Below, piece after piece: positions 52,247 to 59,316 of a stretch of DNA of 64,000 nt (position 1 is its first letter; each line of letters starts with the position of its first letter). The stretch spans positions 289,677 through 353,676 of the forward strand of contig NZ_JAGDZB010000005.1 of assembly GCF_049116215.1 (NCBI RefSeq), read 5' to 3'. The DNA is from Shimia sp049116215 (GTDB lineage Bacteria; Pseudomonadota; Alphaproteobacteria; Rhodobacterales; Rhodobacteraceae). The notes below the pieces were generated by a model, which was not told where the DNA came from, ran no database searches, and was given only the letters and a program-made list of their open reading frames with translations. The translations under genes and the position numbers were made by a program.

Positions 52247-53341
52247 ATGTCGAACCTGTCCGAATACCGCCAAGTGGCGCGGAATCTGAATGTGGATGCT
52301 GTGGCGCTGGTGCCGGGGCCCAATTTCACCCGTGCCTTTGGCAAGCCCTTCATGAGCCATGAACGCCCGTTTCTGGCGGTGATCCCTGCGGAGGGTTTGC
52401 CAGCGGCGATTGTCCCGAACTTGGAATTGGGCAGCTGGGCGTTGGTGGATTTTGATGGCGCAGTGTTTGATTGGCGCGATCAGGATGGGTATGATGCAGC
52501 CTTTGCCGCGTTGGCCGAGCACCTCAAGATTGGCTCTCTGGCCGTGGAAGGCCAGGTGATGCGGGTGTTTGTGCAGGTGGCATTGACCAAGGCACAGCCG
52601 GATTTGCGCGTTGTGGACGGCGAGAAAGAGATTTCTTGGCTGCGGGTGATCAAAACCGCAGCAGATGTGGCGGCGCTGCAATCCGCAATAGATGTGTCTG
52701 AGCGGGCATTAAGCCGGGTGCTGGACGGTGTCCGGATTGGGCAGACCGAGAAGCAGATCGAGAGCGCCCTGATCCAAGCTCTGTTTGCTGAAGGGGCAGA
52801 TGATCTGGCGTTTTCGCCGATTGTTGTGGCGGGCGACAACACCGCGCGGCCACATGGTAAGGCGCGGGCCGACTACGCGGTGCAGGAAGGCGACGCGCTG
52901 TTGTTTGACTTTGGCGCGCGCAAAGATGGCTTTGCGGCGGATATCACGCGCACCGTGTTTGTTGGCGACGTGAGCGAAGAGGGACGGGCGGTTTACGAGA
53001 CCGTCCTGGCTGCCAACTTGCGGGGTTTTGAGGTGACCAAGCCGGGTGTCACGGCACACGAGATTGATGATGCTGTTACAGGTGTGTTGGAGGCCTCGCC
53101 CTTTGCGGATCGCATTCGCACCAAAACTGGCCACGGATTGGGGCGCGAGGTGCACGAGGCGCCTTACATCATGCGCGGCAACCACGAGGTGATGTGCGAA
53201 GGCATGGTATGGACGAATGAGCCGGGGCTGTATGATCTTGGCAACTTTGGCGTGCGGATTGAGGACGATATGCTGGTCACGGCCGATGGTGTGCGGGCGT
53301 TGACGTCGTTTCCCAAGGAGTTGTTGATTGTGGGGCGCTGA
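52247..53341 (+). CDS. M24 family metallopeptidase, Xaa-Pro type
   Basis: 364 residues. An N-terminal creatinase-like domain (1 to about 135) precedes the pita-bread catalytic domain. Metal ligands: the Asp pair in LLFDFGARKDGFAADIT, His in TGHGLGREVHEAPYI, Glu in WTNEPGLY and Glu in VRIEDDMLV. The group includes Xaa-Pro aminopeptidases, dipeptidases and creatinases. Shared operator with the hydroxyproline genes suggests release of proline or hydroxyproline from collagen-like peptides, or cleavage of an N-methylated derivative. GGAG-type site lies before ATG 52247. Confidence 0.85.
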   Translation: MSNLSEYRQVARNLNVDAVALVPGPNFTRAFGKPFMSHERPFLAVIPAEGLPAAIVPNLELGSWALVDFDGAVFDWRDQDGYDAAFAALAEHLKIGSLAVEGQVMRVFVQVALTKAQPDLRVVDGEKEISWLRVIKTAADVAALQSAIDVSERALSRVLDGVRIGQTEKQIESALIQALFAEGADDLAFSPIVVAGDNTARPHGKARADYAVQEGDALLFDFGARKDGFAADITRTVFVGDVSEEGRAVYETVLAANLRGFEVTKPGVTAHEIDDAVTGVLEASPFADRIRTKTGHGLGREVHEAPYIMRGNHEVMCEGMVWTNEPGLYDLGNFGVRIEDDMLVTADGVRALTSFPKELLIVGR

Positions 53342-53352
53342 GATGCGCCCCA
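53331..53352. terminator. stem-loop between convergent peptidase and HAD genes
   Basis: TGGGGCGC pairs with GCGCCCCA; the peptidase TGA lies in the loop. No long T-run, so the terminator call is tentative. Confidence 0.5.
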
Positions 53353-53365
53353 ATACTGTATCGCT

Positions 53366-54268
53366 TTAGGTGGTCGCGACAATCCAATCCGGTTGAATGC
53401 CGGACTTTTGGATGTAGGGCATAACGTCGAAGCCTTTGAACAGGCCGTGATCGGTGATCAGGATGGTGCCGATGCCCGCTGCGGCACCACCAAGCACGTC
53501 GGTGTGTAGCGTGTCGCCGACCATGGCGATGCGGTGGCGAGGGATGCCGTCCAGACGTGCCAGAGCGGTGTCAAAGGCGTTGCCGTAAGGTTTTCCATAA
53601 AACGCAGCATCTGTGCCGGTCTGCGCGAGGATGTCGTGGGCGATCATGCCGGGCTCTATGCTCAGACCGTCTTCACGCGGGGCGACAAGGTCAGGATTGG
53701 CAATCACCAGCGGGCGTGGATTGGCTTTGAGGGCTTGGCGCAAGGCCGCTGTGTCCGTGTCCCTCCAGCGTGCTGTGGAGAGGAACAGGAAGCCGCCGGC
53801 GGTGTCAATGAGATCGGGGGCGGCGATGAGGTCTTCGACGGTGGCTTGGTTTGGGGCGTCGCTGAAGTCATCGCCCTCCGCGGAGATAGCTGCCCAGACT
53901 TTATCGTCTGACAGTTTGGGTAAATTGGCGAAAGCCACATCACGGCTGGAGACGACTTCGTCAGCGGTGAAGTCAAATCCTAGACGGTGGTATTTGGCGA
54001 GGATTTCCACGCGGGTGTAGCTGGCGGCGTTGGTCAGTACGATCAGCCGTTTGCCTGCGGCGCGCAGGTCCGCCATGCGCTCAACGGCACCTCCGATGGC
54101 GGTTTCGCCACGGTTTAGGACGCCAAAGGCATCGAGGATATAGGCGTCATAATTCGCGGCTGTGTCGCTGAGGTCGCGGCAGTTTAGCGAGGCGGCGGGA
54201 AAGGTTGCGGAAGGCAGCGCGTCGCGCAGGCTTTCGTAGCGGGCAAACGCCGTTTGCGTGTCGATCAT
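53366..54268 (-). CDS. HAD-superfamily hydrolase, subfamily IIA
   Basis: 300 residues. Motif I is YILDAFGVLNRG (nucleophile Asp), motif II VLTNAAS, motif III Lys in YGKPYGNAF and motif IV MVGDTLHTDVLGG, the pattern of the NagD-like IIA group with a C2 cap. Members dephosphorylate small metabolites such as sugar phosphates or glycerol phosphates. It is followed on the same strand order by a terminator and a phnE-like remnant, so it may once have belonged to a phosphonate or glycerol-phosphate operon. Confidence 0.85.
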   Translation of the reverse strand: MIDTQTAFARYESLRDALPSATFPAASLNCRDLSDTAANYDAYILDAFGVLNRGETAIGGAVERMADLRAAGKRLIVLTNAASYTRVEILAKYHRLGFDFTADEVVSSRDVAFANLPKLSDDKVWAAISAEGDDFSDAPNQATVEDLIAAPDLIDTAGGFLFLSTARWRDTDTAALRQALKANPRPLVIANPDLVAPREDGLSIEPGMIAHDILAQTGTDAAFYGKPYGNAFDTALARLDGIPRHRIAMVGDTLHTDVLGGAAAGIGTILITDHGLFKGFDVMPYIQKSGIQPDWIVATT

Positions 54269-54289
54269 AAGTTGGGTCCGGAAAGAAAA

Positions 54290-54312
54290 GGCGGCCGAGG
54301 GTGTCGGCCGCC
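54290..54312 (-). terminator. rho-independent terminator of the phnE-like remnant
   Basis: A perfect 9-bp stem GGCGGCCGA/TCGGCCGCC with a 5-base loop, followed on the minus strand by TTTTCTTT. It remains intact although the gene it served is truncated. Confidence 0.8.
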
Positions 54313-54321
54313 GTTGTAAGC

Positions 54322-54576
54322 TCAGAGGATTTTCTTGCGCAAGTAAGAAGAGACCCCTTCGCCAAACACCACCAGCGCGAGGATGGTGAGCAACACCATG
54401 GAGACCTCTGGCCAGTTGAAGGTGTCAATTGCGCCTTGCAGGATCATACCTAGGCCGCCTGCGCCGACAATGCCTACAACGGCAGAGGCGCGCAGGTTGC
54501 TGTCGAGTTGGCAGATACCAAGGCCCACAGGGCGGAGCATGATTTGCGGGAAGACTGCGTAGGCCAAGGTGGCGGA
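54322..54576 (-). pseudogene. 3' remnant of phosphonate-type ABC permease (phnE-like)
   Basis: About 85 codons of a PhnE-like C-terminus: TLAYAVFPQIMLRP (end of the EAA loop), SNLRASAVVGIVGAGGLGMILQGAI and the last helix. PhnE proteins are about 260-290 residues, so two thirds are missing. Homology stops near 54576; upstream the frame runs into unrelated residues and a TAA at 54613-54615 (complement). There is no credible start. No phnC or phnD is nearby. This marks a deletion or insertion breakpoint. Confidence 0.8.
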
Positions 54577-54680
54577 TTTGATTGCCGGGTCGGGATGCCG
54601 GAAACAGTCGCTTTATCCCTTGAGATGCCCAAAGCCCCAATTTATGCGCTTTTGGGCCCTGGGCTGTTGCAAAGTGCTGC

Positions 54681-55224
54681 GCTGGATCTCTGCTTCAACG
54701 CGCTACCGAGCCTTTTTACTCTCGGCGCTCCGGCAATGGCAGTACCGGGGGAGGCTTGTCCATGGTGGACGGGTTTGTGCACCAGTCCGAAGGGGCGCTG
54801 GAAATTTCCAGCCAAACAATTGGAACTGCCAGAGGTACGAAAGTCGCCATGTGGTTCCCGCCACTTGGGGAGGACAATGCTGCGGGAATAAAAGGGCCAC
54901 CGCTTGGGCGGGCGTTGGTGGTCGATGACAATCCCAAACACCCAAACACCTAAACACCTAAGTGCGATCGTCAGAGATTTGGCGGGCTTGGGATCTGATG
55001 TCTTGACCGCTGATTGTTATTCTGCGGGTCTTGAGAGTCTCGAGACGCAATCGAACCTGGCCCTTGTGATGAGTGATCTGAGTTTGGACAGCGGGCGATC
55101 CGGATGGGACATATTGCACTTTGGCCCACAGCGGTTTCCGGCGTGTACATTGCGGCTGATGTCGAGCGTGACATGCGGGGGCGAGCGGGACGTTCCCCAT
55201 ATGTCCAACCTGTGTTTTTGCTAA
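54681..55224 (+). pseudogene. hybrid sensor histidine kinase/response regulator remnant
   Basis: The first segment reads RATEPF then GGGLSMVDGF and ends VAMWFPP, the last ATP-binding boxes of a histidine kinase. A receiver domain then begins RALVVDDNPK. At 54933-54956 an 8-base unit is present three times; removing two copies (16 bases) joins the frame to LSAIVRDLAGLGSDVLTADC and VMSDLSLDSGRSGWDIL, which is the rest of the receiver. The 5' part of the kinase is missing and the 3' part degenerates after about 55110. It is a non-functional fragment. Confidence 0.75.
54933..54956 (+). repeat. 8-bp tandem triplication causing a frameshift
   Basis: CCCAAACA, CCCAAACA and CCTAAACA stand in tandem inside the receiver-domain start. 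Deleting any two units restores one open frame. Confidence 0.85.
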
Positions 55225-55288
55225 AACCCGTGAGTATAGATCGGCCGAGAGACGTTTTGGCTGAGCGGGTGCGATGACGGGCAACTGA

Positions 55289-55321
55289 TCAGGTGGGGCC
55301 AATGTTTGTTCAGGTGGGGCC
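55289..55321 (+). repeat. two direct copies of TCAGGTGGGGCC
   Basis: Copies at 55289-55300 and 55310-55321 are separated by nine bases. A similar TCAGGTGGGGC occurs at 24346-24356. They may be traces of an insertion element; no transposase is seen. Confidence 0.45.
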
Positions 55322-55334
55322 GCATGGCCGCGTG

Positions 55335-55368
55335 CAAAAAAGTGGCCCCCAACACTTCAGGGCCACTT
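55335..55368 (-). terminator. rho-independent terminator of the RTX gene
   Basis: AAGTGGCCC (55340-55348) pairs with GGGCCACTT (55360-55368). On the minus strand the stem is followed by TTTTTTG. About 70 bases beyond the RTX stop. Confidence 0.8.
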
Positions 55369-55415
55369 CAATATCCTGTTCCAGAGCGGATATGATACCC
55401 GCGGTCAGCTCCATA

Positions 55416-55443
55416 AGGGCTATTAGCCAAGGGCTATTAGCCA
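55416..55443. repeat. 14-bp tandem duplication across the RTX stop codon
   Basis: AGGGCTATTAGCCA occurs twice head to tail (55416-55429, 55430-55443). The RTX stop lies in the second copy, so the protein is unchanged. Confidence 0.85.
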
Positions 55444-56300
55444 AGGGCGATGCCAAGGTCCTCAAAATGGTCCTGAACATCAGCGAGGCTGACACCCTCA
55501 AAGGTGATCGTGTCATTTGAGCCAATGTTAAGAACCGCGTTGCCGTTAACTTCGGTCACCAGGTCCAAGCCAAATGACGCCGCAAAAGCCAGATTGTTCT
55601 CCAGCCAGGTTTGCGAGTCCTGACCGCCAATGATCAAGTCATCAATACCAAGCTCGAAGTCGGTGATGACGACGTCGGAACTTTTCTTGTGGGTCTGATA
55701 GACAAATTCAAAGGTATCTGCACCGTGCCCGCCGGTCAGAATATGGTCCCCGCCTTTTTTGAGGCGCGCCACAATGAGGTCGTCGCCAATGCCGCCATCG
55801 GCAGTTGACGTGTGATCACCGGTGTTGACCGTATCATTGCCGGTGCCACCGGACAGTGTATTGAAGCCCTTTGTTCCAAAAATGAAGTCGTCGCCGGATC
55901 CGCCATTAATTGTGTCGTTGCCGTGATCGCCTGCGAGGTAGTCATTGCCCCCGGCGCCATTCAGGAGATCGTTGCCTGCTCCGCCAAAAACATCGTCGTT
56001 GCCATTGCCAGCATTGACGATGTCGTTGCCGGAGCCCCCTAGAATGTGGTCTTCACCGCGGCCGCCAAAGATGACGTCGTTTCCACTGCCGCCATTGATT
56101 GTATCATTGCCACGATCGCCACTGAGTGTGTCGTTGCCCGCATCACCGGAGATCTCCGCGGGCGTGAACCCTGTCACTGTGATGACATCGTCGCCATCGC
56201 CGCCAGAGATTTGAAAGCCTGTATAGGCGCCAGGGTAGGTGAATTCGTTGACCAAAAGGGTGTCAGCCAAATGGGTTCCATCAATGATCAATGTTGGCAT
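55437..56300 (-). CDS. RTX (haemolysin-type calcium-binding) repeat protein
   Basis: 287 residues. From about residue 33 to 175 it consists of nonapeptide repeats GGxGxDxUx (GGSGNDVIFGGRGEDHI, GGAGNDLLNGAGGNDYL) that form a calcium-bound parallel beta-roll. The C-terminal 100 residues (DFELGIDDLIIGGQDSQTW...) resemble the uncleaved type I secretion signal region. There is no enzymatic domain and no Sec signal, so the protein is probably exported by a type I system encoded elsewhere. GGAG is 8 bases before ATG 56300. Function may be surface or biofilm matrix binding. Confidence 0.85.
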   Translation of the reverse strand: MPTLIIDGTHLADTLLVNEFTYPGAYTGFQISGGDGDDVITVTGFTPAEISGDAGNDTLSGDRGNDTINGGSGNDVIFGGRGEDHILGGSGNDIVNAGNGNDDVFGGAGNDLLNGAGGNDYLAGDHGNDTINGGSGDDFIFGTKGFNTLSGGTGNDTVNTGDHTSTADGGIGDDLIVARLKKGGDHILTGGHGADTFEFVYQTHKKSSDVVITDFELGIDDLIIGGQDSQTWLENNLAFAASFGLDLVTEVNGNAVLNIGSNDTITFEGVSLADVQDHFEDLGIALG

Positions 56301-56521
56301 TTTGGGATCTCCTCAAATGCGAAAAAGCTTAAAGAGCAATGAGATTTGGTTGTGTATCTAAAACCGGTAGCAAAGTTTTGATCAGAAGTCGCCTAAAGTT
56401 TGCCACATTTTGTTGATGAGACAGTAAGTTTCCCAAGCGGAAACACAATGGATGCAGCGTCGCCGTGTATGTTCGGTGCCGCGGTTTGCAAGGAATCTCT
56501 GTTCGACGATGTTCGGATTAG

Positions 56522-56843
56522 TGGCTGGGGTGGTAGGAAGCCTTGCGTCTCGATGAAACGCATCGGCTTTCCCGAACCAACTCAAAAACTGGGGCACTTA
56601 TTGGGGCACTTTTGCCTGTCCGCGTCCCGATCTCTTGGCCCGTCCTGAAACCACGGGGGCGGCAAGCATTCAGCGACGGACATCGCCAATAACTCCATCT
56701 CGTGAAGCTGACCATCCGCCTCAGCAATCTCTCTCAGCAGCGCCACGACCCGCTCACGAACCTTCTTATGGTTGCAGTCCTTGCTCTGTCTGAAGCGTCT
56801 GAGGCCCTCGGTAAGCTCCTGGAGGGTCAGTTGGTCGAGGCGG
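56522..56843 (+). repeat. left copy of 322-bp inverted repeat
   Basis: Reverse-complementary to 63668-63989 at 320 of 322 positions (mismatches at 56533 and 56795 in my alignment). Sequence identity stops abruptly at both ends. It contains the direct repeat GGGGCACTT (twice, 11-12 bases apart, near 56591-56611). Confidence 0.93.
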
Positions 56844-56950
56844 TCTAGGAAGAGAGACAGGGCGGCATTGCGCAGGAAGCAGACTTTGCAAAGTCTCGCT
56901 ATCGACTCATACCGGTCATTGACGACATAGTTAAATGCTGCATTGCAACT
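56582..56950 (-). pseudogene. reading-frame fragment crossing the left repeat, start missing
   Basis: A minus-strand frame of about 120 codons contains DRLDQLTLQELTEGLRRF, HKKVRERVVALLREI, ADGQLHEMELLAMSVAEC, and ends PNKCPSF. It has coiled, charged, protein-like composition, but an upstream TGA and no usable ATG/GTG start. The same C-terminal 88 codons occur in the right repeat copy, where a TAG closes the frame upstream. Unidentified, probably the 3' end of a disrupted gene. Confidence 0.45.
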
Positions 56951-57065
56951 TCACCAGACCGGACTTTCGCTGCGGCAGCATAATCTGAAATAGTCCGAAC
57001 AGTCACAACTCGGACAAAGCTGCCATGCGTAGGGGCATCTACCGCACTTGGTTACTTAATAGCCC

Positions 57066-57482
57066 TCACTGCCCCCGAGCGAAACTTGCAATGGGTTGAC
57101 CAATTTCACTACCAATGGCTTCAAACGCCGCTTGGTGATCCGCTGTTAGCTCGGACAAAGTAACGATTGTCTCAAACGATGCCAGCGAAGTCAGTTCTTC
57201 GAGAAACGGTGCAATAATCGCTTCGTGTCGCCCGTGGGCGGCGGTATCGACATACCGTTCATAGCCATAAACTCGATCCCCCGCACGGGCGAATTCGTAA
57301 ATCAGCACCCCATCGTTTTCGGACGCGGCTGACACCATTCGCTTTGCCAGTGCGTCAAACGCTTCCTGATTGTTTTGCTGAACGGTCAGGATTGCGATGA
57401 ATGCGACATCTGCTAATGCGATTGACGGGATCGCCACAGCAAAGGCTGCAGCGATCACTTTCTTAAGATGGGACCTCATCAT
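57066..57482 (-). CDS. exported antibiotic-biosynthesis-monooxygenase (ABM)-like domain protein
   Basis: 138 residues from ATG 57482 with GAGGG upstream; the start overlaps the 3' end of the amidohydrolase gene, so the two are coupled. Signal peptide VIAAAFAVAIPSIALA. The mature part fits the ABM/dimeric alpha-beta barrel: AFIAILTVQQNNQEAFDALAKRMVSAAS, DGVLIYEFARAG and YGYERYVDTAAHGRHEA. Such proteins are small oxygenases or binding partners. The periplasmic location and pairing with an exported amidohydrolase are unusual but consistent. Confidence 0.78.
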   Translation of the reverse strand: MMRSHLKKVIAAAFAVAIPSIALADVAFIAILTVQQNNQEAFDALAKRMVSAASENDGVLIYEFARAGDRVYGYERYVDTAAHGRHEAIIAPFLEELTSLASFETIVTLSELTADHQAAFEAIGSEIGQPIASFARGQ

Positions 57483-57493
57483 GATACCCTCGC

Positions 57494-59230
57494 TCAAAGT
57501 CCCTCGCGATGCGTGAACTGCCCATTCATCACGGTGCCCAAGACTTTGATACCTGAAATGTTGCGCGGCTCGACACCCTCGATATCCTGATCCAGAACAA
57601 CAAGATCGGCGTACTTCCCGACTTCAATTGTTCCGATCTTGTCCTCCATTGCCTGCTGCTGTGCAGGGTAAATCGTGATCGCCTTGAGCGCTTCGTGCAG
57701 CGATGCGGGCTTACGCGAAAGCGGGAATGGCTTGGATTCATCGTTAAAAGGATCTCGCAGCGTCATCGCGATTTCAACATTGAGCAGAGGGCCAATAAGA
57801 TCGATGGGCGCGGAGGGCACATCCGAGGAAATAGACACGTTGTGCCCCAAAGCCATAAGCGACGAGTAGCGCGCAAAGGTCGCTTCAACGCGGGCGCGCC
57901 CCAGCAGGTCAAGGGCGTTCACATCCTGCGCTTCCCAATCGACATGGAAAATTGGCGTCGTGTTGACCATGATCTCATTCTCGATCACCGTTTCGTGGTC
58001 TTTGTCTGAAACCCAGAAGTAGTGGTGCAGAAGGTTGTTGGGCACGTCATACCCAGCGCCCCGAGCGGTCATGATCGCATTTACGGTGTTACGCACGGTT
58101 TGAGACCCGTCAACATGGGTCCCAACTGGCAAACCCGCCCGATTGGCCTGAAGGTAAACCGATGTGATCATCGGGCCTTCAATTGCTGCAGCGCCACGGG
58201 TTCCATCAGTGTAAGGGTCCATCATCCAGGCGGTCTGGGAACTCCAGTTGCCTTCGGGGTGGATTTTAATGCCCCAGATTCGCAGCATGTCGCTGTCATA
58301 CTTCTCACGCAGTTCTACGGTATGCGCGACAATGTCATCTGCCTTGGCTGTGGGATCCTTGAAGCCGGTCGCCACAAAAGTTCTCAGAGTGAGTTCGCCT
58401 GCCTTTTCCAACTCGTGAAGATGCGCCAGAGCGAGTTTTTCATCCTCAGTGCTCAGCGACAGGTCCGTCACAGTTGGCATCGCAATCAAAGGCACGTGAA
58501 CAGCTGTCAATCCGGTCTTGACCGCCTGATCATAAAGCCGTTTCTGAATATCTGGGATAGAAGCGGCAGCATCCCATGCGCCGGCATTTCTAAATGCTGT
58601 CGCCCACTGGAACTCAATACCGATTCCTGTTTGTTTGCCTTCTGCATCGCGTTGCCAGAACATGACCCCAGGCACCTGATCGGGTTCATCAGGGTCGACC
58701 TTGCCAGCTTCAAAGGCTTTGGAGTTCATCCAGACATCGTGGATTGTGAAATCCAAGATAAACGCTGGGCGGTCAGAAACGACGGAGTCCAAATCTTCCT
58801 TGGTCGGCCAGCCGCCATATGAGACCTGATTGAAGCCGTAACCAAGGATCAGTTCCTCATCCGGGTTTTCGTCTGCATACTTCTTGATTGCTGCCAACGC
58901 TTCTTCAAGTGTTTCAATACCGAACAGGCTCACCCCGCGTGTTGTCCAGCCAGATGCAACAATATGGTCATGCCCGGATACAAAGCCCGGCAAAAGGGTG
59001 TCGCCACCCAGATCAAAAACCTCGGTATTGTCGCCAACCAGAGCAGCGGCGCCTGCTGCGTCCCCTACATAGGTGATCTCGTTACCGGTCACCGCAACGG
59101 CCTCGGCGGTTGGTGCATCATCGTTCATTGTAAGAACGCTGGCGTTCGTGAACACCATGTCTGCCGTTTGCGCAGTAAGGCCCGATGCACAAACCATCAG
59201 AACCGAAAGAGGTCGAATTACTTTAAACAA
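57494..59230 (-). CDS. exported amidohydrolase, YtcJ/AepA type (amidohydrolase family 3)
   Basis: 578 residues. The start is a TTG at 59230, fixed by AGGAGAG 5 bases upstream and by the signal peptide it creates (VIRPLSVLMVCASGLTAQT). An amidohydrolase beta-sandwich opens with ADMVFTNASVLTMND. The metal site has HxH in LPGFVSGHDHIV, a Lys in WGIKIHPEG, His residues in GTHVDGS and LLHHYFW and the Asp in SISSDVPSAP. The substrate is unknown. It forms a two-gene unit with the ABM-like protein, divergent from the AraC regulator. Confidence 0.83.
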   Translation of the reverse strand: MFKVIRPLSVLMVCASGLTAQTADMVFTNASVLTMNDDAPTAEAVAVTGNEITYVGDAAGAAALVGDNTEVFDLGGDTLLPGFVSGHDHIVASGWTTRGVSLFGIETLEEALAAIKKYADENPDEELILGYGFNQVSYGGWPTKEDLDSVVSDRPAFILDFTIHDVWMNSKAFEAGKVDPDEPDQVPGVMFWQRDAEGKQTGIGIEFQWATAFRNAGAWDAAASIPDIQKRLYDQAVKTGLTAVHVPLIAMPTVTDLSLSTEDEKLALAHLHELEKAGELTLRTFVATGFKDPTAKADDIVAHTVELREKYDSDMLRIWGIKIHPEGNWSSQTAWMMDPYTDGTRGAAAIEGPMITSVYLQANRAGLPVGTHVDGSQTVRNTVNAIMTARGAGYDVPNNLLHHYFWVSDKDHETVIENEIMVNTTPIFHVDWEAQDVNALDLLGRARVEATFARYSSLMALGHNVSISSDVPSAPIDLIGPLLNVEIAMTLRDPFNDESKPFPLSRKPASLHEALKAITIYPAQQQAMEDKIGTIEVGKYADLVVLDQDIEGVEPRNISGIKVLGTVMNGQFTHREGL

Positions 59231-59316
59231 GGTTCTCTCCTATTTTGCTTGGTAAGAATCGTACATTCTGACTGCTGGCTTTGCTATCCGAATAGTGCGA
59301 GCTAACATTCAGGAAT

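Larger units (their letters stand above)
56301..57065. other. non-coding region containing the left inverted-repeat copy
   Basis: 765 bases with no intact gene. Most is occupied by the 322-bp repeat (56522-56843). Right of it, the minus-strand reading frame that crosses the repeat continues to about 56950, ending at an upstream stop without any start codon. The 220 bases left of the repeat show nothing recognisable. Confidence 0.5.

Noticed and set aside
52006..52362. 118-codon frame in the divergent promoter region
   Set aside because: Runs into the peptidase gene in another frame and covers the operator sites; no ribosome site.
55945..56342. Frames opposite the RTX gene with regular Pro/Ser/Leu or Ala/Val repeats
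   Set aside because: The periodicity is the antisense image of the RTX nonapeptides.
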